The notes below the pieces were generated by a model that saw nothing but the letters and a program-made list of their open reading frames with translations, searched no databases and was not told the DNA's origin. 64,000 nt of DNA, from positions 1 to 64,000 of the forward strand of contig JAPPLW010000103.1 in the NCBI GenBank assembly GCA_028819345.1, read 5' to 3'. Positions 8,319-17,407 of this stretch are shown here, one piece after another; position 1 is the first letter of the stretch; each line of letters starts with the position of its first letter. Origin of the DNA: a bacterium (GTDB taxonomy: Bacteria; Actinomycetota; Acidimicrobiia; Spongiisociales; ZC4RG35). Made by a program: the position numbers and the translations under genes.

Positions 8319-9836
8319 ATGATGGCCGAACCGGGGGGGTCGTCTGGGCAGTTCGTAGCCGAGGTGGGGGTGGTCGGTCTGGTGGGGACCGGCGTGATCG
8401 GAAAGGGATGGGCGGTGCGCGCTCTTTCCCGGGGTTGGGAGGTGGTGGCCACCGATCCGGCGCCCGGGGCGGCCGGGAGCCTGACGGCCTTCGTGGAGCG
8501 GGCCTGGCCGGCCGCGACGGCGCTGGGTCTGTATCCAGGGGCCCGCCCCGACCGGGTGCGTTTTGTGGAGAGCATCGGGGAGGTCACCGCCCGGGCCGAC
8601 CTGGTCGTGGAGTCGGTTCCGGAACGGGAGGAACTCAAGAGGGAGGTGGCGCTGCGGATCGACCGGACGCTTCCGGCCGAGGTATTGATCTGCTCCAGTT
8701 CCTCGGGACTCCTCCCCAGCCGACTGCAGTCCGGGCTCGCGCACCCGGAGCGGTACCTCGTAGCCCATCCCTTCAACCCCGTCTACATACTTCCCCTGGT
8801 GGAACTGTGTGGGGGCCGTCTCACCAGCCCCGCCGCGCTGGACGCGGCCAGGGCGATCTACGAGGACCTGGGCATGCACCCGCTGGTGGTGCGGAACGAG
8901 ATCGAGGGCTATCTTTCCGACCGCCTGCAGGAAGCCATGTGGCGGGAGGCTCTCTGGATGGTGAGTGACGGGGTGGCCACCACCGATGAACTCGACCAGG
9001 CCATCATCTACGGTCCGGGTCTGCGCTGGGCCGGAATGGGGACCATGCTCACCTTTCACCTGGCGGGGGGAGAGGGCGGCATGCGGCACATGCTGGGGCA
9101 TTTCGGCCCGGCCCTGGAGCTTCCCTGGACCAACCTCAAGGCGCCTCCGCTGACCGACCGTCTCTCGGAGTCGCTCATCTCGGGGATCGAGGAGCAGGCG
9201 GCGGGCCGGAGCGTGGCCGAGTTGGAGCAGCTTCGCGATCGTTTTCTGATCTCGGTGATGCGAGCGCTTCGACCCCACGACCTGGGGGCGGGGAGGATGG
9301 TCGCCGACAGGGAGGCGGTCCGGCTGGGAGCCGCGGCCCGGACCTGGCGGCCCGGAGTGGAGGTGGGAGCACCGCTGGAGCTCTATCACACCCAGGTGGA
9401 GCCGGATTGGGTGGACTACAACGGGCACATGACCGAGAGCGCCTACCTGACCGCCTTCGGTTGGGCCTCCGACGCCCTGTTCCGCTTCGTGGGGATCGAT
9501 GAAGGGTATCGGGCGGGCGGACACTCCTTCTATACAGTGGAGACCCACATCCACTACCGCCGGGAGGCCTCCGTGCACCAGGAACTCTTCTTCACCACCC
9601 AGGTGCTGGGAGTGGATGAGAGGCGCCTTCACATCTTTCACGCCATGGACGACAAGGACGGGCGTCGTATGTCCTCCACCGAGCAGATGCTTCTTCACGT
9701 CGACACCGAGGCTGGCGCGGCCGTTCCCGTCCTCCCCGGACCGGCCCGGGCGCTGGCCGCCGTGGGGGAGGCTCACCGGAAGCTGGCGGTCCCTCCCGAG
9801 GTCGGGTCGCGGATGAGCCTCGACCGCCGGCGCTGA
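8319..9836 (+). CDS. L-carnitine dehydrogenase / betainyl-CoA thioesterase fusion
   Basis: The protein joins two enzymes of carnitine breakdown. Residues ~10-310 are a 3-hydroxyacyl-CoA-dehydrogenase-like NAD enzyme: Rossmann loop 'GLVGTGVIGKGWAVRAL', then 'SSSSGLLPSRLQ' and 'VAHPFNPVYILPLVELCGG', typical of carnitine 3-dehydrogenase. Residues from ~352 to the end are a hot-dog (4HBT) thioesterase domain beginning 'YHTQVEPDWVDYNGHM'. The dehydrogenase makes 3-dehydrocarnitine for the upstream BKACE, and the thioesterase would hydrolyse the resulting betainyl-CoA to glycine betaine. The track uses a TTG at 8313; ATG codons at 8319 and 8322 are equally placed, with no clear ribosome site. This fusion is known from carnitine loci in other bacteria. 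Confidence 0.9.
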   Translation: MMAEPGGSSGQFVAEVGVVGLVGTGVIGKGWAVRALSRGWEVVATDPAPGAAGSLTAFVERAWPAATALGLYPGARPDRVRFVESIGEVTARADLVVESVPEREELKREVALRIDRTLPAEVLICSSSSGLLPSRLQSGLAHPERYLVAHPFNPVYILPLVELCGGRLTSPAALDAARAIYEDLGMHPLVVRNEIEGYLSDRLQEAMWREALWMVSDGVATTDELDQAIIYGPGLRWAGMGTMLTFHLAGGEGGMRHMLGHFGPALELPWTNLKAPPLTDRLSESLISGIEEQAAGRSVAELEQLRDRFLISVMRALRPHDLGAGRMVADREAVRLGAAARTWRPGVEVGAPLELYHTQVEPDWVDYNGHMTESAYLTAFGWASDALFRFVGIDEGYRAGGHSFYTVETHIHYRREASVHQELFFTTQVLGVDERRLHIFHAMDDKDGRRMSSTEQMLLHVDTEAGAAVPVLPGPARALAAVGEAHRKLAVPPEVGSRMSLDRRR

Positions 9837-9852
9837 GAGACACCGAGGACCC

Positions 9853-11025
9853 ATGGACTTCGCGCTCACCGACGAACAGGAACTGATCCTCGCCACTATC
9901 CGGGACTTCACCGACCGCGAACTGCTTCCCCACGAGGATGAGGTGGAACGGCGAGGGCACGTCCCCACCGAGGTGGCGGACGGGATAAGGAGGAAGGCGA
10001 TCGAAGCGGGAATCTTCGCCGCCAACATGCCTGTGGAGGTGGGCGGCGCCGGTCTGGACAACCTGACCATGGCGCTGGTGGAGAAAGAACTGGGCAGGGT
10101 GTCCTATGCCCTCCACCACCTGGTGGCCCGGCCCTCCAACATCCTGCTGGCGTGCGTGGGTCCCCAACGCGACCGTTACCTCTATCCCACGGTGGCGGGG
10201 GAGCGCATGGAGGCGTTGGCGATGAGCGAACCGGACGCCGGCTCCGACCTGCGGGGTATGAAGTGCCGGGCGGTCCGGGACGGGGACGAGTACGTGATCA
10301 CGGGGGTCAAACATTTCATCTCCCACGCCGACATCTGCGACTATGTGATTCTCTTCGCCGCCACCGGTCCCGATCCGGAGGCAGACCCGGGCCGGGGGCG
10401 CTCTCCCCAACGGATCACCGCCTTCCTGGTGGATGTGGGGACTCCCGGGTTCGAGGTGCGGGAGGGCTACCGGTCGGTCTCGCATCGGGGATACAACAAC
10501 TCGGTCCTCAATTTCGACGACTGCCGCGTCCCGGCATCCCAGGTCCTGGGTGAGGAGCATCGCGGGTTCGACGTAGCCAACACCTGGCTGGGGGAGACCC
10601 GGCTGGCAGTGGCAGCCAACTGTCTGGGTCGAGCAGAGCGGGCCATGGACCTGGCGGCCGGATGGGCGGCCCGCCGCACCCAGTTCGGGCAGACCATCGG
10701 ACGCTTCCAGGGGGTGTCGTTCAAGCTGGCGGACATGGCCACCCGACTGGCTTCGGCGGAGCTTCTCACTCTCCGGGCCGCCTGGAAAGCCGACCGGGAC
10801 ATCATGACCAACGCCGATGCGGCGATGGCAAAGCTGGCCGCCACCGAGATGCTGGCCTACGTGACGGACGAGGCCATCCAGATCTTCGGCGGGATGGGAC
10901 TGATGGACGAACTGCCGCTGGAGCGCCTGTGGAGGGACGCCAGGGTGGAGCGCATCTGGGATGGCACGTCCGAGATCCAACGCCACATCATCTCTCGGTC
11001 CATCCTCCGGCCCCTCGAAGGCTGA
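9853..11025 (+). CDS. Acyl-CoA dehydrogenase
   Basis: A 390-residue flavoprotein of normal family length that would introduce an alpha-beta double bond in an acyl-CoA. Seen in order: N-terminal helical domain, 'EALAMSEPDAGSDLRGM' and 'GVKHFISHADICDYVI' in the middle domain, and 'RTQFGQTIGRFQGVSFKLADM' and 'QIFGGMGLMDELPLERLWRDAR' in the C-terminal domain. It lies 16 bases after the carnitine dehydrogenase fusion and 6 bases before an acyl-CoA synthetase gene. In this context gamma-butyrobetainyl-CoA is an attractive substrate (CaiA- or BbdA-like), but no crotonobetainyl-CoA hydratase gene is visible nearby, so the substrate stays open. Confidence 0.85.
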   Translation: MDFALTDEQELILATIRDFTDRELLPHEDEVERRGHVPTEVADGIRRKAIEAGIFAANMPVEVGGAGLDNLTMALVEKELGRVSYALHHLVARPSNILLACVGPQRDRYLYPTVAGERMEALAMSEPDAGSDLRGMKCRAVRDGDEYVITGVKHFISHADICDYVILFAATGPDPEADPGRGRSPQRITAFLVDVGTPGFEVREGYRSVSHRGYNNSVLNFDDCRVPASQVLGEEHRGFDVANTWLGETRLAVAANCLGRAERAMDLAAGWAARRTQFGQTIGRFQGVSFKLADMATRLASAELLTLRAAWKADRDIMTNADAAMAKLAATEMLAYVTDEAIQIFGGMGLMDELPLERLWRDARVERIWDGTSEIQRHIISRSILRPLEG

Positions 11026-11031
11026 ACCACG

Positions 11032-13062
11032 GTGTCGAGACTGTCGCGGCTGCTGAGGCCCAGAACAGTGGCTCTGGTTGGGGGAAGTCTGGTCAACCGG
11101 CTGGTGGAATCCTGTGAGGAGATGGGATTCACCGGCGAGATCTGGCCGGTGAACCCCGACCGGAAACGGCTGGCCGGGCTGGAGTGCTTCCCCGACCTCG
11201 GCGCGCTTCCGTCTCCGCCGGACGCGGCCTTTCTGGCGGTCAACCGTGGGAGGACCATCGAGGCGGTGGCAAACCTGGCCGAGATGGGAGCGGGCTCCGC
11301 GGTCTGCTATGCCTCTCTCTTTTCGGAGCAGGGATCCGAAGGCGCCGCCTACCAGCGGCGCCTGGTGGAGGCGGCCGGGGACATGCCAATTCTGGGACCC
11401 AACTGCTACGGCCTGGTCAACGCGGTTGACGGCGTGGCCCTGTGGCCCGACCTGTTGGGCTGCGAGCCGGTCTCGGAGGGGGTGGCCCTGATCTCCCAGA
11501 GCGGGAACGTCGGGATGAACCTGTCGTTCCAGGGTCGACAGCTACCCGTCTCTCACCTTGTGACGGTGGGGAATCAGGCCGTGGTGGGGATAGAGGACCT
11601 GATGGAGGAGCTGTTGGAGGACCGGCGTGTCAAAGGGTTAGGCCTGTTTCTCGAAGCGGTCCGGGACCCTGCCCGGTTCCTGGCTGCGGCGCGAAGGGCC
11701 CTGGCTGTCCGGGTGCCGGTCGTGGCGCTGATGGTGGGTCGTTCCCGGCGCGGAGCGGAGATTGCCCGGAGCCACACCGCCTCGATCAGTGGTATGACCG
11801 AGGCATACCGGGCCCTCTTCGATCGTGGCGGGGTGATGAGAGTGGACACCATCCCCGAGTTGCTGGAGACCTTGGGGGTGCTGGTGGGAGTCGGTCCCCT
11901 GCGCGGAAACCGGATCGTATCCATGTCCTGTTCGGGAGGGGAGGCGTCGTATGTGGCCGACCTGTCGGAGAGCACCCGCCTGGACTTCGCCCCGTTCCCT
12001 TCCGAGCTGGCCGCCCGGGTGGAGCGGATACTGGAGGGAAGGGTGAAGGTGGGCAATCCCCTCGACTACCACACGTTCATCTGGGACGACCGCGCCCGGC
12101 TGGAGCGGTTGTTCCGGGAGGTGACCTCCGGCCCCCAGGACGCCACGATGCTGGTGCTGGACCTTCCCGACCGCGACGGAGACTTCGCGGCTTTCTGGAA
12201 GACCGCCCGGGCGATGGTGACGGCCCGATCGGTGTCGGAGCGACCTGCCCTGGTGGTGTCGGGATTGCCTGAGAACCTCTCCGCAGACCTGGCGAGGGAG
12301 TTGGCGGCGGCCGGGGTGACGCCGGTGCGAGGTATTGCCGAGGCGCTGGCCGGACTGGACGCGGCTGTCCGTTGGGGAGACGTGGTCCATTCCGAGCCTC
12401 CCGTCTCTCCCGCCGCAGTCCCGCCGCCGGGTGACCGCCTCACTCACCTTGATGAAGCCGCGGCCAAGGAGCGCCTTGCAGAATGGGGGATGGCAGTCCC
12501 CCGGGGAAAGGTCACCCCGGCCTCCGGCGTGGAGGACGTTGCGGCGGCGATCGGCTATCCCGTGACGATCAAGGTGGTGGGGATCGATCACAAGACCGAG
12601 GAGGCCGGGGTGAAGGTGGGGATCCCCACGCCTGCCGACCTGAATCTCGTGTTAGCGGAGATGTCGGAGCGCTACGCGGGCCCGTTCCTGGTGGAGGAGA
12701 CGGTCGGCGGGGTGGTGGCCGAGTTGCTGGTCTCGGTGCGCCGCCAGTGGCCGGTCGGTTGGCTGGTGGCACTGGGCGCCGGGGGAGTCCTCACCGAACT
12801 GGTAGACGACTTCGTCCACTTTCTGGCCCCGGTGGACCGCCGGGAGGTGCGCGCCGGGATCGAGAAGTTGAAGATAGGCCGGCTGCTGGCCGGCTACCGG
12901 GGAGCCCCGGCCGCCGATCTCGACGCCTGCGTGGCTGCGATTTGTCATCTGGTGGACGGCGTGCTGGGCGACGAGGATGTAGTCGAGGTGGAAGTGAACC
13001 CGTTGCTGGCCACCGCCTCGGGGGCGGTGGCGGCCGACGCGCTGCTGAGCCTGAGCGGTTGA
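11032..13062 (+). CDS. NDP-forming acyl-CoA synthetase (CoA-binding, ligase and ATP-grasp domains)
   Basis: A 676-residue acyl-CoA synthetase of the ADP-forming type with all domains in one chain. The N-terminal CoA-binding Rossmann domain begins 'RPRTVALVGGSLVNRL'; the ligase-CoA region contains 'ISQSGNVGMN' and the phospho-histidine segment 'ARSHTASISG'; the C-terminal third is an ATP-grasp subdomain ('IGYPVTIKVVGIDHKTE', 'LGAGGVLTELVDDFVHFLAP'). It starts at GTG 11032, directly after the acyl-CoA dehydrogenase. It is a candidate to activate carnitine, crotonobetaine or gamma-butyrobetaine as CoA ester; that role comes from the neighbours, since these enzymes are broad in substrate. Confidence 0.85.
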   Translation: MSRLSRLLRPRTVALVGGSLVNRLVESCEEMGFTGEIWPVNPDRKRLAGLECFPDLGALPSPPDAAFLAVNRGRTIEAVANLAEMGAGSAVCYASLFSEQGSEGAAYQRRLVEAAGDMPILGPNCYGLVNAVDGVALWPDLLGCEPVSEGVALISQSGNVGMNLSFQGRQLPVSHLVTVGNQAVVGIEDLMEELLEDRRVKGLGLFLEAVRDPARFLAAARRALAVRVPVVALMVGRSRRGAEIARSHTASISGMTEAYRALFDRGGVMRVDTIPELLETLGVLVGVGPLRGNRIVSMSCSGGEASYVADLSESTRLDFAPFPSELAARVERILEGRVKVGNPLDYHTFIWDDRARLERLFREVTSGPQDATMLVLDLPDRDGDFAAFWKTARAMVTARSVSERPALVVSGLPENLSADLARELAAAGVTPVRGIAEALAGLDAAVRWGDVVHSEPPVSPAAVPPPGDRLTHLDEAAAKERLAEWGMAVPRGKVTPASGVEDVAAAIGYPVTIKVVGIDHKTEEAGVKVGIPTPADLNLVLAEMSERYAGPFLVEETVGGVVAELLVSVRRQWPVGWLVALGAGGVLTELVDDFVHFLAPVDRREVRAGIEKLKIGRLLAGYRGAPAADLDACVAAICHLVDGVLGDEDVVEVEVNPLLATASGAVAADALLSLSG

Positions 13063-13089
13063 GAGGAGTCCGCCCGCCCTCCTCGAGGG

Positions 13090-14205
13090 ATGAAGGGCAA
13101 GGTACTCTTTGCGAACCGGTTCAACGAAACCGACGCGACGGCAGAGGCATGGATGGCTGATTCAGAAGAGCATTCGGACAGTCCCTCGGGTCAACCGATC
13201 CTGGCCTCGGGGGTTTGGAAAGTCTTCGGGAAACGCGTGGCGGACGCCATGGCGATGGCCAGGGACAAGGTCGACCAGTCAGAGATCCTGGCCAAGAGCG
13301 GGTGTGTCGTGGCTGTGCAGGACGCCACATTCGAGGTCAACTGGGGCGAGATCTTCGTGGTAATGGGGCTGTCGGGCAGCGGGAAGTCCACCCTCATCCG
13401 CTGTCTGTCGCGATTGGTCGACGCCACCGCCGGCAGGATCGTCATCAACGGCCAGGACCTGGGGGAGATGCCTGAACTCGAGTTGCGGGAACTGCGCCGC
13501 CACACGATCAGCATGGTCTTCCAGAACTACGGGCTGTTTCCACACCGGCGGGTGATCGACAACGTGGCCTTCGGGTTGGAGGTGAGGGGAGCCACCAGGG
13601 AGGACCGGTACCAGAAAGCGGAGGAGATGATCGAGTTGGTGGGGCTGGACGGCTGGGCCACGAACTACCCGGAGCAGCTGAGCGGGGGGATGAAGCAGCG
13701 GGTGGGGCTCGCCCGGGCGTTGGCGGTGGACCCCGAGATACTGCTGTTCGATGAGCCCTTCTCGGCCCTGGATCCGCTGATCCGCCGGGACATGCAGGAT
13801 GAGCTCCTGGGTCTGCAGGAACGCCTCAAGTGCACCATGGTGTTCATCACCCATGACTTCTCCGAGGCGCTGAAGCTGGGGGACCGGATCGCCATCATGC
13901 GATCGGGCGCCATAGTGCAGGTGGGCACCCCCGAGGAGATCGTCGCCCATCCGGCCGACGACTACGTGCGGGACTTCACGATCGATGTTCCCCGGCACAA
14001 GGTGCTGTCCGCCGGGACGGTGATGGCGCCGTTCTCCCCGGACATGGTCTTGGAAGGAGAGCCCGTGGCGGTCTCGGCCCGGTTGGAAGCCATCCTGCCT
14101 CGCCTCCTGACCGAGGGCAGACCGGTGCCGGTGGTCGACGAACGGGGGAGACGCTGCGGGGTGTTGGAGCCGGCGGTCGTCTCCCGGTACCTCTGGCGGC
14201 AATGA
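13090..14205 (+). CDS. proV: Glycine betaine/carnitine ABC transporter ATP-binding protein (ProV-like)
   Basis: The ATPase of a ProU/OpuA-type importer. It shows Walker A 'GLSGSGKSTLIRC', Q-loop 'VFQNYGLFPHR', signature 'LSGGMKQRVGLARAL', Walker B 'ILLFDEPFSALD' and H-loop 'FITHDF'. The 'VADAMAMARDKVDQSEILAKSG' insertion before the core fold is characteristic of ProV/OpuAA. The C-terminal ~100 residues resemble a degenerate CBS region. The track start is ATG 13090; ATG 13153 ('MADSEEHS') is an alternative that removes an atypical 21-residue leader. It is coupled by ATGA to the permease gene. Substrate is predicted to be a quaternary amine, consistent with the catabolic genes just upstream. 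Confidence 0.92.
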   Translation: MKGKVLFANRFNETDATAEAWMADSEEHSDSPSGQPILASGVWKVFGKRVADAMAMARDKVDQSEILAKSGCVVAVQDATFEVNWGEIFVVMGLSGSGKSTLIRCLSRLVDATAGRIVINGQDLGEMPELELRELRRHTISMVFQNYGLFPHRRVIDNVAFGLEVRGATREDRYQKAEEMIELVGLDGWATNYPEQLSGGMKQRVGLARALAVDPEILLFDEPFSALDPLIRRDMQDELLGLQERLKCTMVFITHDFSEALKLGDRIAIMRSGAIVQVGTPEEIVAHPADDYVRDFTIDVPRHKVLSAGTVMAPFSPDMVLEGEPVAVSARLEAILPRLLTEGRPVPVVDERGRRCGVLEPAVVSRYLWRQ

Positions 14206-16148
14206 CCTCTCTGACGGTCCGGTCGGCGGGCTGGCGCCGTCCGATCGCGTATCTGGGGGGAGCCGTTCTCCTGCTGGGAGGATTGATCGTGCTCCTCCCG
14301 GAGGGAATAGGGGCATTCCCGCCGGAGTGGGACGTCGGTCTTGGGCCGGCGGTGAACGAGGTCCAGCAGTGGTGGATCAGCAACCGGCGGGATCTCGGCG
14401 TATACCTGTATTTCTTCGATCCGCTCTCCGACTCCATTGACTGGCTGCTGCGGGCCTTTGAGAACCTGTTGTTGGCCATCCCGTGGTATGTCCATGCAGC
14501 CGGGGTGGGATTGGCTTTCGGCCGGTGGCTGGGGACGCCGGGTGGAGTGGCTGCCGGTGCAGGGATGCTCTACTTCGTCGCACTCGGGCTATGGGAGCAA
14601 AGCGTCCAGACTTTCTCCCTGATGACAGTGGCGGTGGCGCTGGCGGTGGCGATCGGAGTGCCGGTGGGAATACTGGCTGCTCGAAGCGACTGGGTATTCC
14701 GCGGGCTTAGGCCGGTGCTCGACTCGATGCAGACGCTTCCTGCCTTCGTTTATCTGATTCCGGTCCTACTTTTCTTTGGGGTGGCGAGGGTGCCGTCCCT
14801 AATTGCCACGGTGATCTACGCCTTGCCTCCCGTCATCCGGCTCACCAATTTAGGCATTCGGCAGGTCCCCACCGAGAGCCTGGAGGCGGGGCTGATGTTC
14901 GGGTCCACCTCCGGCCAGCTCCTCCGGAAGGTCCAGTTGCCCCAGGCGGTGCCATCCATCCTGGCTGGGGTGAACCAGACGATCATGATGGCGCTGAGCA
15001 TCGTGGTGATAGCGGCCATGATCGGCGCTGGAGGTCTGGGCCAGGAGGTGCTGCTGGCGCTTCGCCATCAGGAGGTGGGAAGGGCGGTGGAGGCGGGCAT
15101 GGCCATCGTGCTGATGGCGGTGATGCTGGACCGTTTCTCCCATTCCCTGGTGGGGCAGGGTCGCATGGGAGGGGCGGCCCGCACCCAAGGGCTCCAGTAT
15201 CGGAACTGGTGGGTAGCGGGAGGAGCGCTGGCCGCAATGGCGATCGCCGGATGGACCCTGGGTTGGACCGACTACCCGACCGCCCTGCAGTTCAGTTATG
15301 CCGCTCCCATCGACGGAGCGGTGGACTGGGCGCGGGACAATCTGTACCAGTTGGGAAACCTGCCGGTGGGCACCGGCCCGTTCAGCGACTTCCTCACCAC
15401 CTACGGCACCCGCCCCATGCGGCTCTATTTGAGTGAGGAGGCGTGGCCGGTGGTGGTGCTGTTCTTCGGATTCGTAGCCTGGTGGGCTTCCGGCAAGAAG
15501 TTGTTGTTGGGATCGGTGGTCGGAACCGTTGTCATCGGGTTGCTGGGTATGTGGACCCTCACCATGGACACCCTGTCGCAAACGGTGGTGGCGGTGTTGA
15601 TGGCCATAGTGATCGGGTTGCCTTTGGGGGTGGCGGCGTCCCGCCGGGACTGGTTGGAGCGGGGCATGCGACCGGTCCTGGATACGTTGCAGACCATACC
15701 GAGTTTCTGTTTCCTGGTCCCGGTGGTGATTCTGTTCAATGTGGGGCGAATCCCGGGGATAATCGCCTCGGTCCTCTACGCTATCCCGCCGGTGATTCGA
15801 CTTACCAACCTCGGGATCCGGAGTGTTGACTCCGAGATTGTGGAGGCTTCCGAGTCATTCGGGGTCACCCGCCGGCAGAAGCTGTGGAAGATCCAGTTGC
15901 CCCTGGCCATGCCCACCGTGCTGGCGGGTATCAACCAGACCGTGATGCTGGTACTGGCCATGGTGGTGATAGCCGGCCTGGTGGGAGGCGCAGGCCTGGG
16001 GTTGGAGGCGGTGAAAGGGCTGGCCAGGAGCGACACCGGCCTGGGATTCGAAGCGGGAGCCTCAATTGTGATCCTTGCCATGATCCTGGACCGGATCACC
16101 CAAGGCTGGGCCGCTCGTTTTCAGCCTCCCTCCTCGGATCGAGGCTAG
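14202..16148 (+). CDS. proW: Glycine betaine/carnitine ABC permease with two tandem permease domains (ProW-like)
   Basis: At 648 residues this is about twice the usual ProW core because it contains two binding-protein-dependent permease domains. The first repeat carries 'GLRPVLDSMQTLPAFVYLIP' near residue 167 and 'ALPPVIRLTNLGIRQV'; the second carries 'GMRPVLDTLQTIPSFCFLVP' near residue 487 and 'AIPPVIRLTNLGIRSV'. Both have an EAA-type coupling loop ('EAGLMFGSTSGQLLRKVQLP' and 'EASESFGVTRRQKLWKIQLP'). The product could therefore fill both permease positions of the transporter as a single chain. It overlaps the ATPase gene by 4 bases and is followed by the binding-protein gene. The domain duplication is seen directly; a pseudo-dimeric transporter is inference. 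Confidence 0.92.
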   Translation: MTSLTVRSAGWRRPIAYLGGAVLLLGGLIVLLPEGIGAFPPEWDVGLGPAVNEVQQWWISNRRDLGVYLYFFDPLSDSIDWLLRAFENLLLAIPWYVHAAGVGLAFGRWLGTPGGVAAGAGMLYFVALGLWEQSVQTFSLMTVAVALAVAIGVPVGILAARSDWVFRGLRPVLDSMQTLPAFVYLIPVLLFFGVARVPSLIATVIYALPPVIRLTNLGIRQVPTESLEAGLMFGSTSGQLLRKVQLPQAVPSILAGVNQTIMMALSIVVIAAMIGAGGLGQEVLLALRHQEVGRAVEAGMAIVLMAVMLDRFSHSLVGQGRMGGAARTQGLQYRNWWVAGGALAAMAIAGWTLGWTDYPTALQFSYAAPIDGAVDWARDNLYQLGNLPVGTGPFSDFLTTYGTRPMRLYLSEEAWPVVVLFFGFVAWWASGKKLLLGSVVGTVVIGLLGMWTLTMDTLSQTVVAVLMAIVIGLPLGVAASRRDWLERGMRPVLDTLQTIPSFCFLVPVVILFNVGRIPGIIASVLYAIPPVIRLTNLGIRSVDSEIVEASESFGVTRRQKLWKIQLPLAMPTVLAGINQTVMLVLAMVVIAGLVGGAGLGLEAVKGLARSDTGLGFEAGASIVILAMILDRITQGWAARFQPPSSDRG

Positions 16149-16220
16149 GTTGCGGGCCCGAGACTTTCCCCCGCCAATTTAATTGGGTCCTGCAGGAGTG
16201 GGCATCCGGGACCGGGCGTG

Positions 16221-16237
16221 GTTAACATATTGTTAAC
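16221..16237. promoter_or_regulatory. Perfect palindrome upstream of the betaine-binding protein gene
   Basis: GTTAACATATTGTTAAC has 7-base arms (GTTAACA/TGTTAAC) around a 3-base centre and is AT-rich in an otherwise GC-rich region. It lies 63 bases before the binding-protein start, inside the 151-base gap after the permease gene, so it may be an operator for a separate promoter for the binding protein. The cognate regulator is unknown. Confidence 0.5.
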
Positions 16238-16299
16238 TGTCGACGAAGGCGAATCGGGAAACATTTGAGTTCAAGGCCCCGCGATGAAAGGACAAGGAC

Positions 16300-17235
16300 A
16301 TGAGTAGAAGATCAACTTTCAAGGCCTCTCTCCTTCTGGCCGCCTTTTCCCTGGTGCTGGCGGCCTGCGGAGATGACCTTGGCGACGTCGAAACCATCAA
16401 GCTTGCGGTGAACCCGTGGGACGGTTCGGCGGTCAACATTGCAGTGGCCGCGGCCGTTCTGGAGGGAGAGGGCTACACCGTGGAGAGAGTCGAGATCGAC
16501 GAGAACGCCCAGTGGGCTGCCATGGCCGCCGGCGACCTGCACGCCTCCCTCGAGGTCTGGCCCTCGGGGCATGCCGAAAACGTTGCTTCCTACATTGACG
16601 GAGGCGGCGGAGTCGTGAACGGCGGTGAACTCGGGGCAGTCGGCAAGATCGGCTGGTGGATCCCCACCTACGTGGTGGAAGAGAACCCGGCGGCCGGTAG
16701 CTGGCAGGGCCTGCAGGACCCGGCAACGGCCCAGGTGTACGCCACAGCCGAGACCGGCGACAAGGGACAGTTCCTGATCGGCGACCCCAGCTGGGTCTCC
16801 TATGAACAGGACATCATCGACAACCTCGGGCTGCACCTTGAGGTGGCTTATGCAGGATCCGAAGAGGCCCTGCTGGCCGCCATGGACTCGGCAACCAGCC
16901 GCGGCGATCCGTTGCTGTTCTACTGGTGGACTCCCCACTCGGCGTTCAGCAAGTTCGACCTGACGGCATTCGAGCTGCCGGCCTACTCCGACGAGTGCTA
17001 TGCATCCGGCGCGGTCGACTGCGACTATCCGGACGACGTCTTGTTCAAGATCATGTGGGACGGCTTGGAGGAAGGAGCCCCGACCGCTTTCACGATCCTC
17101 TCCAACTTCAGCTACACCAACGAGGACCAGATCTTCATGTTGGGCAAGCTGGATGAGGGATTGTCGGTGGATGAGGCCGCCGCTGCATGGATGGACGCCA
17201 ACGAGTCCGTCTGGCAGGCCTGGATCCCCGGATAA
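16300..17235 (+). CDS. proX: Glycine betaine/carnitine-binding lipoprotein (ProX/OpuAC family)
   Basis: A 311-residue substrate-binding protein of the OpuAC family. The signal peptide ends in lipobox 'LAAC', predicting a lipid-anchored extracellular protein. The core starts 'TIKLAVNPWDGSAVNIAVAA', and Trp/Tyr-rich stretches such as 'KIGWWIPTYVV' and 'LLFYWWTPHSAF' are suited to binding a quaternary ammonium by cation-pi contacts. It follows the ATPase and permease genes and completes an importer. A strong hairpin lies 29 bases after the stop. It differs clearly from the two OpuAC domains encoded at 40-44 kb, which share motifs absent here. Confidence 0.92.
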   Translation: MSRRSTFKASLLLAAFSLVLAACGDDLGDVETIKLAVNPWDGSAVNIAVAAAVLEGEGYTVERVEIDENAQWAAMAAGDLHASLEVWPSGHAENVASYIDGGGGVVNGGELGAVGKIGWWIPTYVVEENPAAGSWQGLQDPATAQVYATAETGDKGQFLIGDPSWVSYEQDIIDNLGLHLEVAYAGSEEALLAAMDSATSRGDPLLFYWWTPHSAFSKFDLTAFELPAYSDECYASGAVDCDYPDDVLFKIMWDGLEEGAPTAFTILSNFSYTNEDQIFMLGKLDEGLSVDEAAAAWMDANESVWQAWIPG

Positions 17236-17264
17236 ACCGTCCTTCACAAGACCCATTGACGACC

Positions 17265-17298
17265 CAGGTGAGGCTGCCCTACGGGGCGGCCTCACCTG
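17265..17298 (+). terminator. Hairpin terminator after the betaine ABC transporter
   Basis: CAGGTGAGGCTGCCC and GGGCGGCCTCACCTG form a 15-base-pair stem (one G-U) closed by a TACG loop flanked by C and G, the very stable UNCG-type tetraloop. Only a short T stretch follows, as is common in high-GC genomes. Confidence 0.8.
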
Positions 17299-17407
17299 TT
17301 TGCGGAGGGGTTCGCTCTCGACGTTCCTCGCTAACCCCGTTCAATGGCTTCAGCGGTATCGAAGTCGCGCTCACCCCTAGACTTGGGCCTGCCCAACTGA
17401 GAGTGCC

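Noticed and set aside
7416-10070. 884-residue minus-strand ORF opposite the BKACE and carnitine dehydrogenase genes
   Set aside because: It spans two real genes and an intergenic gap, with low-information His/Pro/Arg sequence; shadow ORF.
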